Shown piece after piece: positions 22,050 to 33,230 of a stretch of 64,000 nucleotides of DNA (position 1 is the first letter of the stretch; each line of letters opens with the position of its first letter). The notes beneath the pieces are model-generated. The model made no database searches and had not been told where the DNA came from. It worked only from the letters and a program-made list of their open reading frames with translations. The DNA lies in assembly GCA_019321725.1 (NCBI GenBank), contig CM033120.1:3260275-3324274 (forward strand), in the 5' to 3' direction. A program made the translations under genes and the position numbers. This DNA comes from Paulownia fortunei (Eukaryota; Streptophyta; Magnoliopsida; Lamiales; Paulowniaceae).

Positions 22050-22900
22050 TAAACAAACTTCAAGAACAAGTAAATCATATTTACCTTTCTTCTGCTTCTA
22101 GAGATTGGAGAGATACATTGGATAATTTCTCTTCTAATGGCCCTCAACTCTGTAATGGAAACACTTTTCTTTGGGTTTTTTTTCTTAGATTCGTTCTTAT
22201 TTTTGCTTTTAGGGCCCTTCTTATTTATCTTTTTGGATTGAGTCCCAGAACTACCCTTTTGGTTCTTCCTCTTCTTACCATTATTTGAGGAAAATAGCAT
22301 ATCCTCGGCAACATTTGTCTCACCTTCTTTACCCTTTCCAATGGAAATGGCTTCAAGCATTTATAGCTCATTAAGCAATTATGTCATATTTTAACTCAAT
22401 TTGCTCATTTGCAGGAAAGTCGGTGAGAGTAATTCTCAAATCATACTCACTTGGGTGAGCTCATTAATGGTCGCATCATGGATTTTAGCTTCCTCATATA
22501 GTTAATCATGTTCAAAACATGTTCCCCAACTGAGGTCATATTTTTCATCTTTGCGTTAATAGCCATTTTCACAACTTCATGATGCAATTAATCAAAAGGT
22601 TGCCTAAACATGAATTGAAGAGACTCCATTATCTCATACGCAGTCTTCATCTTTTTGTGCTTCAATCTAAGCACATCAGACATGGTGCTAACAAGCAGGC
22701 ATGGGCCTTATTATTGGCTGCAAACCATTTGTCTTAGATGTCTCGTACATTATGAAGAGCATTGGTAGCAGGTTCTTGAAGATATTCCTCCATAAGGACA
22801 AATTTGAAGTTTTCACAGAGAAGTACTATCTCCATGTTACTTTTTCACTTAACAAAGTTTTCTTCAGTCAACTTTTCATTAGGAAGTAATGCAAGAATGA
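22050..22900 (-). pseudogene. Copia E gag, C-terminal part
   Basis: The minus strand gives a lysine-rich linker (about 22290-22170) and a zinc knuckle near 22165-22110 that reads CFHY...GH...RNY. Two of the three ligand Cys codons have become Tyr codons (G to A on this strand), and a stop follows the His. Upstream, gag-core sequence is present in broken frames to about 22900. The N-terminal part is not clearly delimited. Confidence 0.7.
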
Positions 22901-24318
22901 GATTTGAACAGACATGATTGCTGAAATTAATAAACAAATGACATTCAATACTTGTACGAATATTGAATTAAAAATCAAAATAGTAAACATTATGCATGGT
23001 GTATGAATATATAATCATTTTACTAATTCTATGGTAATTCATTTTCACAACAAATATGCCGCCCTAGGGTAGGTCATACTAAAGATAATTGAAATGAGAC
23101 CATCTTAATTAACAAATGAATCATAAAAAATATCTCATATTTTTATCCATTTAATAATTGCCATTTAAATCAGTCAAGATATAGCTAAACTAACTTTAAT
23201 TACATCTTTATGAGTGTGAGACACTATTTTGGATTTCATCAACTTAACTCAAAATTGTCGTCGTAGGGTAGGTTAAATTTGAAATACATCGAAAAATCCT
23301 ATTATTTAGAAACCAATCTTGCTATTGACTTAAATGGACACCCTCCAAGAAGGACAAAAATAAAGTATCACGAGGTGCCATTTAATTCTCATAGTGCTTT
23401 ATTAATAGTGGAGACCATGGAATATATTGTCATATACCCCTCTCCTAGTCATTATTTTACAATTAGTATTCTCAAAACCACTATTATTTTGTAATTAATA
23501 TATCTCTATGTATTAATTTATTTTATCTAAGTCCAATCCTGTTAGACTTATCTAATTATCAAATTTTTTAAAAACATCTGGGTTCATTGTTTGGAATAAC
23601 CTAAGCTAACAATTATTAACTCTTAATAATTAAAGCATAAATAAAATAGGGATTTTACCAAATTTAACTGTTAAACCTAAAACACATATTTAATCGATTA
23701 TTCTAAATACTTCTACTCCTATCTATAGGACATAATATATTAAACTATTTAATATGATGACAAGTATGCATGCTCCTAATGACTACGAGTGGGTATTTGA
23801 ATAACACATGATTAAGTATGGTAATTTTGTACTCATACAATCATCAAATAAATAAAAATAAATAAATAAATATTTTTTTGGTCGGATTCCCTGAGATAAT
23901 TAAATTATAACCAAAAGAAACAACAGAAAAATAAAAATAAATAAAATTCCCTGATCGGCACTGTGGCGTTGAACGCTTTATCACCAAGCGCGTGGTGATG
24001 ATGGGGTAGCGCCATGGTGCCACTTCTGTTTTCAGGTGCTCAATTTTTTTTCTGCTTTGATCTCCATCATGTGGGGTATAGTGATTGGACAAAATTTATA
24101 AATATCCTATACCCATAAATTTAGGGTTTATAATATTTGATTTAAAAAAAATAATTATATCAACTATGCAATCCTAAGGAACCAAATACTAACATCCAGA
24201 AAATATCACCATATATCCATCACATGATAAAATTATTCATAATATTTAAAAAAAAAATCAATAACGCAAATAGCCACTCATGCATAATAAAAATTAAAAT
24301 TATAGTATTTATACATAT
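22901..24318 (-). other. Copia E 5' leader
   Basis: About 1.4 kb of AT-rich sequence between gag and the primer site, with no supported frame. The exception in composition is a GC island at about 23950-24025 that holds the stem-loop described separately. Confidence 0.6.
23957..24021 (-). other. Two-stem hairpin in Copia E leader
   Basis: The outer arms GGCACTGTGGCG (23957-23968) and CGCCATGGTGCC (24010-24021) pair over 12 positions with two central G-U type pairs in RNA. Inside them ATCACCA (23980-23986) and TGGTGAT (23993-23999) form a perfect 7-bp stem with loop AGCGCG. The structure sits 313-378 nt downstream of the LTR end. Confidence 0.8.
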
Positions 24319-24333
24319 TGGTTTTGATACAAG
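24319..24333 (-). other. Primer-binding site, Copia E
   Basis: The minus strand reads CTTGTATCAAAACCA, a decayed version of the tRNA-Met motif (TGGTATCAGAGCCA), one base beyond the LTR end. Confidence 0.7.
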
Positions 24334-24334
24334 T

Positions 24335-26069
24335 TGTTGGAAATAATTTTATCGAATTAAAAAGTTTTGTTTTCTGATCAAATCAAGCGTAGGGAACGAA
24401 GTCGTATTAGGCACTATAATATTTTTTATCAAGTTAATGCAATTGTATGAATACATAACTTTAATCAATTGTACACAATATAACAATTATATTTATGAGA
24501 TTTTTAGAAAATATAACTTAATAGAAAAAGTCAATTCTTTTTCCAGTGATGCTTGTAGAATCTTCAAACCTTCTTCATCAATCTTCAATCTGATTGAATC
24601 AGACACCAAGGTCTTCTAATCCAATCCTCCACACCTATGGGAATGAGTGTGCGTTCTTAATATTAAATTAAATTATACTATATAATTAATCTTGTGATAT
24701 TTTCAACTCATGAAATCATAAGACTGAGCTTAAGAAAGGGGAAAGAAAATATTCAACAAAAAACTAGGAGATTTCTCTTAGTAAAAAATGGATAGTATGA
24801 GAGAGAAATGGAAAGATTCTCTTATATAGATGTTGAATTCTAGTTTCTTATTCCTCTTCTAACCCTGATTGAAAGAGCACAATTTCTCTTGGGAAAGTTA
24901 TCTTTATCTTGTATTTATTTATAATTCATAATTCTAAATAACACTTAAAAATATCAAAAATAAATATCTCATATTTATTTATTACTCAATCATATTGTAT
25001 ATTCTTGGTAATCTTTGATATTTATGATTAACACCCAATTTAGGAAAAAAATTCCTATAGTTACAAGTATAATTTATTTTGTTGTATAAAATCCATTTTA
25101 GTGTTTATGAATGAGGATTGGAGGACTTATGGACCTATAATTGCAAGCTCCAATAAATTCAAATAATTAATTAAACTCTTTAATTAATTTATTTAATTTA
25201 TTAATTTCAAGATTACTTCACTAAGAATCTAAAATTGCACTCTTGCAATTATAAAATAATTTACTCTGATCAACATTGAGTAGTTCATCGATATAATCAT
25301 TATATATAGTTTGACCCTCCATAAACAATTCATAATTAGGGCGAGGTTTTCTGTTAACTTCTCTTATTATCTTTTATTCTTCGTCTACCGTTAATTTACT
25401 AGTGTACAGTTACTTTATAACTAATTTATATATTTGAGTGTTCTACTATTCAGTCAAAATTAACTAATCAAAGGAATTGTCTTATTACTTCCCACGGAAG
25501 GTATGGATTCCATATCTGTAAGTTACATTCCCACCTACCTAAGATCCCAAAATACAAGTGTTTAGAATGCTAACTAACAAACCTTTAATGAATAAATCAA
25601 AGATTATACTGAAATAAATAGGAGTTTTATAACCACTTAGGATTAAGATCAACCCATATATGACCATCTATTGATGTTATTTGAATTTTCAAAAAACAAC
25701 ATAATTTCTTTAAAAATTCAAATTATATCTGGTCTAGTCCTATATAATCACATTATACAAAGTGCCTCCATTATGATATCACAACATCAATAGTTCGAAT
25801 AAGACCATTACAGTATTAACATCAATGGACCGTACTAATAATGAAAAAAATCCCAACCTTAATTAATTTCATTATGGATTAATTTAGTTTATTATCCATA
25901 ATCTTAATCCTCTCATATATAATACTTATACACCAAGATTATGGTTACGTAAATAAACATGAATTTTTTGATATTCATAAATATACCAATATGCATAAAA
26001 ACAAAATATTATTTTATTAATTCAATAATTAATGTAGTAATAGATGCTTTTAGGGGATTATCCCTAACA
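24335..26069 (-). repeat. Copia E 5' LTR
   Basis: A 1735-bp uninterrupted LTR running on the minus strand from TGTTAGGGATAATCCCC (26069) to ATTTCCAACA (24335). It serves as the reference for reconstructing the split 3' LTR. Confidence 0.93.
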
Positions 26070-26548
26070 TATACAACTTGGATTGAACTTGAGATATTGG
26101 GCCAAGATTATTGATCCAAGTTGTTATCAAGTTAAGATGGTTCGATTGGTTGTTGAGTTGAAGCTTGTGGTTGAAGGTAGGATTGGGATTGGTCTCATGT
26201 TATAAGGCACAAACATTTCTAGAGGGATGAGCGCAGTTAGAACCTTGGAATCATAATTGTGATAGGAATAGACTCAAACTCCACTTGACTATATTGGAGT
26301 TCCCTACCTAGAGAGGTCATATTTCTCCTATTAATAGGTCTTGAAACAAAGTTTAAATTACATATTAAATACTTTATTCCTTTGATAAATCCTATTTGAG
26401 AATGATTCTAGTTTAAGCATAGGAGGATTTTTCACTAGACCAAAACCCAACACCCTAACCTTGGTTTTGCAAGGACTCTCAGAAGATATTTGAGCCATTA
26501 AAGAAAGAATATCAATTGTTCGGTGTTATGAATTTGATACTCATCAAC
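26070..26548 (+). repeat. Tat-type Gypsy G: LTR, third segment
   Basis: Continues from 13599 and matches 33850-34375 in copy H (GAGATATTGGGCCAA, CATATTTCTCCTATTAATAG, ACCCAACAC(C/T)CTAACCTTGG). The last part has the Tat LTR ending style (CTAACCTTGGTTTTGCAAGG). Confidence 0.82.
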
Positions 26549-26566
26549 TGGCACCGTTTATGGAAA
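26549..26566 (+). other. Primer-binding site, Tat element G
   Basis: TGGCACCGTTTATGGAAA resembles the Tat motif TGGCACCGTCTGTGGGAA with three changes. It fixes the LTR end and the plus orientation. Confidence 0.75.
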
Positions 26567-27110
26567 ATAATATTAAGTTGAGACATGAGTATATTGTAGA
26601 AAAAGAGAATTAATATCAGAATTTGGAAAAGGATGAAGAGTAAGCTCCAATCACACTGGCTAATCTTTCCCAAAGGGTAATAAACATACCACCATCAGTA
26701 GACCCCATCTCGATAGGTCCCGCTAGATAGGTTAAGACAACTAATGATGTAACAATTATCAGGGTTGATAGCATCAACAATAGAGGGGCAAAACAACCTA
26801 TCCAACCTCTCTCATTACCCCAAGAAGAGTGGGCAAATGATAACTTGAACACTGTCAATCCTCTAGGAAAAATGAGAGTTATACCTAAGGTAGAGGACCT
26901 CCATATGGATAAGAGAGATGAGGAGGTACATGATGAAAGACTACTAATCAAATGAGAGGAATCCCTTTTGGAGAAGGAATTATGGAGGATGAGCTACCTG
27001 TGATTTTTAAGTCACTCAATATGAGTATGATGGGACTACCAATCATTGGGAACATTTGTGTGGGTTTGAGAGCTCAGTACTACTCCATTGGTATTCAAAT
27101 GGGGTTAGAT
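26567..27110 (+). pseudogene. Tat element G gag remnant
   Basis: Sequence after the primer site with an acidic, Glu-rich beginning and, near 26990-27110, a FKSLNMSMMGLPIIGNICVG stretch in an interrupted frame. The first 120 bp are shared with copy H. The assignment to gag rests on position and weak resemblance. Confidence 0.45.
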
Positions 27111-27114
27111 ATAT

Positions 27115-27486
27115 ATAAGTAGATGGATCTCGAGGTAGCAAGCTTAAGTTGATAGAGACTTTCTTATTTGGATTCACTTGGGAGATAGTTTGTCCCGTAG
27201 GACGGATAGTATCACTAGGAATGAGCCACTTAGAAAGACAAGGATAGTAAGATTTCTAGTGGTTAATACCCCATCGATTTATAATGTTAATTGGGAAAGA
27301 CTTACCACCAATACCTTCCAAGTTGTGGTTCTATATCCACATAAAGATCAAGTTTCTGGTGGTGAGGGGATGGGAGAAGTTGGAGAAAATCTTTTCATAG
27401 CCAAGAAATACAATGTGGAGCAATGAGGAAAAGAGCTAATCCACAAGATGTAGATGTAGATTCTCCAAGACATATGGGAAACATGA
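27115..27486 (+). pseudogene. Tat element G protease
   Basis: Shifted frames give SLIETFLFGFTWEIVCPVGR followed by RKTRIVRFLVVNTPSIYNV and NTFQVVV. These are the flap and C-terminal parts of a Tat-type aspartic protease. The C-terminal part belongs to the first unit of a 211-bp tandem duplication. Confidence 0.65.
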
Positions 27487-27697
27487 GATTTATAATGTTA
27501 ATTTGGAAATACTTACCACCAATACCTTCCAAGTTGTGGTTCTACATCCATATGAAGATCAAGTTTCTGGAGGTGAGGGGATGGGAGAAGTTGGAGAAAA
27601 TCTTCTCATAGCCAAGAAATACAATGTGGAGCAATAAGGAAAAGAGCTCATCCACAAGATATAGATGTAGATTCTCCAAGACAGATGGGAAACATGA
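27276..27697 (+). repeat. 211-bp tandem duplication in Tat element G
   Basis: Unit 1 is 27276-27486 and unit 2 is 27487-27697. Both begin GATTTATAATGTTAATT and end GGGAAACATGA, and they differ at only scattered positions. The duplicated unit covers the protease C-terminus and the spacer after it. Confidence 0.95.
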
Positions 27698-27739
27698 GAT
27701 AGATTGAGAAGAGAAAAATGTGATGACCCCTCACATGAA

Positions 27740-29000
27740 ATATATTAAAGACCTACTCATCATTAAGCAGACCCCAAAATGTCCCAAGAAATAACGTAGA
27801 TTGGGTTGGAACTAGAAGCAGGGTTCGCTACTTGATTAGTAAAATTCCTGAGGGAGAATTTAGATGTCCTTACTTGGCCTACCAAGATCTAATCGGGATA
27901 CCTATGCGCCATCTCAATGTGGATCAGACCTTCAAGCCAATCAAACACAAGAAGAGACATTTTTTAGCCAGAGAATGATGAGATTATATGAGTTGAGATG
28001 GAGAAGTTGTTGGAGGCTAGGCATCTAAAAAAGATTCAATTCCCAAAATGGTTGTCCATACCGAATATTGGAGAAAAATAGAGGATGTGTATGGATTTCG
28101 AGACTTGAACAAAGATTTCCCGAAGGATCATTACCCATTCTCGAGAATTGACCAGTTAGTGGACCCATGTGTGGGTGAGAGCTGCTCAGCCTGATGGAGG
28201 CATTCCCAAAGCTATCATCAGATAATACTGAATCGTAAAGACTAAAAGTGAGTGAGTTTTATTATATCAAAAGGAACTTACTGTTATGTTGTCATGTTTT
28301 TTGGTCTTAAGAACGCAAGGGTCACATATCAGCACCTTGTAAATAGGATATTTAAGGACTAAATCAGCCATAATATGGAGGTATATGTCGACGACATGCT
28401 AGTCAAAAGCTGACTTGTGAAGATGTTTGAGGTCTTAAGGAGGTATAGAATGAAGCTAAACTCAGTGAATGTGCCTTTGGAGTAAGGAGCGGACAATTTC
28501 TAGGCTATCAATGATGAATAGAGGTGAATCTAGAGATAATTAGGCCGGTCCAAGAGATGGGACCCCCTAAAAGTATAAATGATGTCCAACTGTTGATGGG
28601 AAAGATCATAGCCTTAAGCCATTTCATTGCAAGGTCAGCGGAACAAAGCTTTCCTTTCTTCAAATTATTGGGACAAACTAGGTGTTTCGAGTGGAATTAG
28701 AAATGCCAGACAATGTTTGATGATCTAAAGGCATTCTTGGCAGAACTATCCTTGTTGACTAAGTCAGTCTTAAGCCAACCACTAGATTTATATTTGTCAA
28801 TATCAGAACAGGCCGCTCAAAAATCTATATATTATGTGAGCAAGGTCTTGTAGGGGATAGAACAGAAGTCTGTTAAGATTGAGAAACTTGTTTTAGCATT
28901 AGCCTTGATAATAGTAGCAAGAAAACTAAGGCCTTACTTCCTGTCATATAGTGTGATCGTCCATACCAACTACCTATTGAGTTAAATATTGGGTAAACAT
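27740..29000 (+). pseudogene. Tat element G reverse transcriptase and RNase H
   Basis: Broken frames contain the RT palm box YVDDMLVKS (about 28380-28410), CAFGVRSGQFLGYQ near 28470, PPKSINDVQLLMGKIIALSH, FIARSAEQSFPFFKLLGQT and FDDLKAFLAELSLL. An RNase H start LYLSISEQAAQ, a YYVSKVL segment, VKIEKLVLALALI and ARKLRPYFLS-type residues follow near 28950. The order RT then RNase H before integrase, and these motifs, are Gypsy Tat type. The sequence stops near 29000. Integrase and the 3' LTR are missing. Confidence 0.88.
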
Positions 29001-29068
29001 AGTTTTGCATTCAATGGCTTCATACTGTTTTCTGATAGACAAGGCTTTCTCAGCTAAAAGTTTTTCTA

Positions 29069-29111
29069 TGGGCCACATTTTTTGTTGGGCCTCCTTTCAG
29101 AATCTTGGGCC
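29069..29111 (+). promoter_or_regulatory. Three clustered TGGGCC (site II-like) motifs
   Basis: TGGGCC occurs at 29069-29074, 29086-29091 and 29106-29111. Clustered TGGGCC/T site II elements are typical of plant promoters for ribosomal and other growth-linked genes and are bound by TCP proteins. No gene with a readable start is seen on either side, and Tat LTRs also carry GGGCC words, so a promoter role is unproven. Confidence 0.3.
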
Positions 29112-29672
29112 ATTAGTCACCCAATGTAATTTTCCAGACGAAGAAGATGAAAGTTGCAACCAGCCCCCAATTATGCATCACATCACCGGGTTTAGAAGTG
29201 GAGAATTCGTGGGCTCATTGTCCTTCCAAAAGTACTCAGTAAAAAAAGAATAAAAGAAAAAAAAATGTTCCATCAACATCAAAAAAGAAAAAGGAGGGAA
29301 TAAGTGGCATTATTAATTTCGTTTAGGAGGTCCTGACTAGGACAATTATCTTCCTCAATGTCGTTGGAATTTATTATGATTGGAATTCACACAAGACTCA
29401 TTATACAAATATTCAATTACACTTGTATGAATGATGACTAGTAATTAAATAAAGGTGAAAAATGATAAGAATTTTTTTGAATAAATTTAATTTAATTACA
29501 AGTGAGAGAAGAGAGGACAAAGAGGAAGGATGAGAGAGGATTTAAACAGTAATAAAATATGATAAAAAAAATAGAGAGAGAAAGAAGAAAGAAACTGACA
29601 ATGATTCTCTTCAATTATCTATACAAGAAAATAATTAATACATTTTAATAAAACTTTGAATTTAAAATTTGG

Positions 29673-29675
<3 letters not shown>

Positions 29676-29704
<29 letters not shown>
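29676..29704. repeat. (AT)n microsatellite
   Basis: About 14 uninterrupted AT repeats. Confidence 0.95.
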
Positions 29705-29707
<3 letters not shown>

Positions 29708-32040
29708 GTAAATTAATTGGTGCTGTGGACAAACATCATGAGATTAAGGAAGAGCAGATGATGAGATATGTTAAGAAGATAGTGTGCACGCTAGTAAACA
29801 AAATAGGAAGTTAAAATCAAAAAATGGAAATGATATCTGGTCCAAATAATTGAGGTGTATTATGAAAGAGATGATCCACACTAAGGCCTTGTTTGGATTT
29901 ATTATTCATTTCTTTTTCATACTTTGAAGTTCGAAAACGTAAAAACGTAAGGAGCTTTAAAAAACACTTTAAAAGTAACATTATCATAAGCTTATATTTG
30001 AGCGAAACAACGGTGTGGACCATTTCAATCATGAATCATGAATGATGTGTTACTAATTTAATATTTTGCTTCGGTCATGTACCTTAAATATTTAATGGTG
30101 TGTAGATTTTTCAGGAAACCTGAAATATATCCTCGTCAAAAATTTGATGTCTATAGTTTGAAGTTGCCGGTTAAATTATGAATGGTAAAATTGAAGCTTA
30201 TGATGATCCAAAAATATTATTAATTTGTTCCATTGATATTGTTGGCCAGATTATTGTTCCAAGCACCAAATGAACTTAATTGAAAAGTGCTTTTCCATTT
30301 TAGTCGGAGTAAGACTTATTGTTGTCCTAGTATCATCTAGAATGCAAAAACATACTTGGCAGAAGAAGTCCATAAGGGTGAACAAGTAGAGTAACAGGAA
30401 CAAGAAAATGAGAAAAGAAAAAAGAAAAAAGAAAAAAAAAGATTTTTTGGACTTTGATATCATTTGGTGATGGAATTTAGAAAAAAAAATGTTCAAATTC
30501 AAACACCGATTTTACACATGAATTTTGTTGTCATCTCTAATTTGATAGATTAATCAAAGATAGGGTTTTCAGACTATTTTTTTTTCCACTATTAAAAACA
30601 TGTTCTGTTATATAAAATATATAATTTTTGAGTGTAGTATGGATATTATTTTGAAGGTAAGAAAAGACGCAATACTCAAATCAAAAGGACATGTATCTAG
30701 TATTAAGATTGATTTGCCAAGCTTGTGAGAAATGTAAGGGAATGAACCTTTAACTCTTCTCCAAATTTGGCTTGAGGGTTTATTTTGAATAAATGAAAAC
30801 CCTCACTTTGTGAGGGTCTTAAAATTTATATCTCATATTTCAGACTCCTATATTTATAATTTGACCTAGACCTTATTATTAGACACGTGAGATTTGCATG
30901 CGATCGTGTGTTGGATACAAACAAAGTTTTTTAATACCATCATCTCCAGAAAAACCAATGTGAAAATATATCCTTAATCACCTACATCAACGTCAATTGT
31001 CATTATATATGTACATTTATATATATTTACATAATGGGCTTTGTTTGTTAAGCCTTAAAGAAAATAAGAACAGTTAAACAAATGGTAAAGTTACTTTCAT
31101 AAACTTAAATATTTGCAATTGGATGCTTAATCTTTTTCTTTGGCAATAATTTTTTATGGTCTTAAATATATTATAAACAAAGATCAACCGTAATACCTAA
31201 GTCATTTTCAGCTTACAATTTACTATTAAATTGCGAGGTCTTCCCGTTGATGACCAGTAGACTTAATTAAACAAACAAATTCGCTAACTCGCATCAATTT
31301 TATTAATACCTACTTACTATATTTTTAATTAGTTTGTTAAAATATGGATAAAGATTTCACTGTCTTACTATATATAATGAGTTCCAAAAACACCAAATGA
31401 ACCTTGGTCTTGATCACCCTAATATCAACATAGGGATACTAATTAATTAGCCATGTACGTTTAGTCACAAAAATGGCGAAGATATCAAAAGTTCAACATA
31501 TTGTCGTAGCCTTTATCAGCAAATCAAAATTTCTTATTTAAGAACCTACAACATGCTTGCAAGAAAAGACAGAAGAAAATATATACATATATTCTTCTTG
31601 AGACTTTACAAAATTAAATTGTTGTATTGTTAATGTTGGTAGGATCACAATTTAACCGTCTAGTCTCACTATCAGAAAATCTTAATATTGTACATTTGAG
31701 AACACTTTGAAAACTGGCGATATAATGATGCTCTTGACAATGTTCAACTGTGAGTAGAAATATTAAAGAGAAAAGAATAATCTATACAAAAATTGACAAA
31801 TTACCAAGTTTATTAGAAATTCTGCAGACTTGTTCAGAATCCTCCAGTATAGTCGAAAAGGACTTTTAACACTTTCTGTGGTTAGGACTAATTGTGGAAG
31901 AGTCTGTCAAAAATTGGAATTTTACTCGATTGTTATTTTCGTTGTCTTTAAACAATAAATTGGGTGTGTCTCCCTGTTTGATGTTTGTTCCTGACCAAAT
32001 TTTGGAGGATTAATTAACACTCGATTGACCAGTCTAAAGT

Positions 32041-32500
32041 TTGTAGTGTTTTATACCCTATTTGCTACAATGATTCTAATGAGAAAAAAATAAAATAAAA
32101 TATAAATGATGAGGGTAATAATAATTTAGGCCCAAATATTTAATTAAATCTGATTAGTTTGCTAAGCCCAAAGAATTAGTTAAATTAAATTATTCCAATA
32201 GGTCCAATCTAATGGACTGAAACTTAGCATCACATCCATTTTTATACATAAACTCATAACATCAATTCTCACATCTATAAATACCTTTCAATCCTTCATT
32301 TATAAATATGAAAAATTCATTTTCTTATTATTGTTACTTTATTCTTATTAAGATTTCTTATACTTTGGTCTTAACTTGAGGGTTATATTTGAAAAAAAAT
32401 TCGATATCCCTTACTGTTTGCTCGTATTACAAACGGGAGCCTTTTGCTCATTCAATTAATCAGAGGAGTTAATTTTCGTCAATAGGAAGAATCCACATCA
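32041..32500 (+). repeat. Tat-like LTR remnant
   Basis: The stretch has the features of a Tat LTR read on the plus strand: GGCCCAAAT and AAGCCCAAAG words, a TATA-like CTATAAATACC at about 32276, then CTTAACTTGAGGGTT, an ACGGGAGCC segment and AATCAGAGGAGTTAATTTTC near 32460-32480. I saw no primer site after it and no partner LTR. The left boundary is arbitrary. Confidence 0.5.
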
Positions 32501-33230
32501 ATAAATATAACAATTTTGGACCATAACCTATGATTCTAGTGGGAAGTATTACTTATTTTAATTTGTTTTTTTTTTTCTTAAATTAGAACCTTTGAATTCT
32601 TTAGCAACGGCTAAATTGTCATTTAATTAAAAAAAACACTAATAATAAAATGCATAAATTAGAAAATGGAGTTCGAATACCGCTAAAAATATGCAGATGT
32701 GCCTGTGTGTATTGGAGTTTTTGGCAAGTGGGAAAACTAGTATATATGAGATTGGGTGCAGACATATATTGCGGCGGTGCCATAATTTCCGGAGAAGAAT
32801 AATCCACCGTCACCGCCGTGTACAGCAGTTATCGTGTTAGGTGGTGACATTAATCATAAAATGTACATAAAGCATATTTCCACAGTTAAAAAACAAACAA
32901 AATCATCCACTCTAAGTCCCGAAGAATGATTCTTTTGGTAGATAGTCATTGCACATCAATGAAGAAGTGGCTTCATACGCTAATGTTTTATATACATAAA
33001 ATTAGTGCAATGGAACGTCGCGACTCCCGTGTTTATTATAATGTTTTACGCGGGATATGAGTGAGATTTCAGATTCATACATAATTTAACTTCTAGCAAT
33101 ATATTATTTTGGTAACTCGTGGTGATTATTCATTTTTATATGTTAAACGAAACTTAATGCGAAATAATCCTTAGTTAAATCGGAAGTTTCACAAGAATTT
33201 ATTTTTTCTTCATTGGTTTTTTAATAATTT
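32501..33230. other. Spacer, nothing recognised
   Basis: A 64-codon minus-strand frame (32813-32619) follows a small GC patch with ACCGCCG words near 32770-32820. On the minus strand a TATATA stretch lies near 32740. There is no family resemblance, so it is not called as a gene. Confidence 0.4.

Larger units (their letters stand above)
13600..26069 (-). mobile_element. Copia element E, full length, carrying a nested element
   Basis: A minus-strand Copia element: 5' LTR 24335-26069, primer site, leader, gag, protease, integrase, RT, RNase H, purine tract and a 3' LTR at 13600-19444 that is split by element F. The flanks AATAC (13595-13599) and TATAC (26070-26074) agree at four of five positions, consistent with an old 5-bp target duplication. 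The uninterrupted site is visible in copy H near 33833-33860. Without the nested insert the element is about 8.3 kb. Every coding block is broken. Confidence 0.9.
29001..31940. other. Long stretch without a supported gene
   Basis: Beyond the truncated Gypsy pol I see no domain-bearing frame on either strand. An 82-codon plus-strand frame (29005-29250) resembles nothing I know. Contents worth noting are the TGGGCC cluster, an AT microsatellite (29676-29704), an A/G run (30415-30443), a G-box-like CACGTG near 30885 and long AT-rich tracts. It may be the least repetitive, possibly host-derived, part of the window. Confidence 0.5.

Noticed and set aside
26616..26951. 111-codon minus-strand frame
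   Set aside because: It is antisense to the start of the Tat element G internal region, which reads as Gypsy on the plus strand.
29005..29250. 82-codon plus-strand frame in the otherwise empty region
   Set aside because: No domain, no upstream continuation and no splice evidence. It starts just after truncated Gypsy pol and ends in an A-rich run.
32619..32813. 64-codon minus-strand frame with a TATA-like sequence nearby
   Set aside because: No recognisable protein and no second exon. A TATA word in AT-rich DNA is expected by chance.
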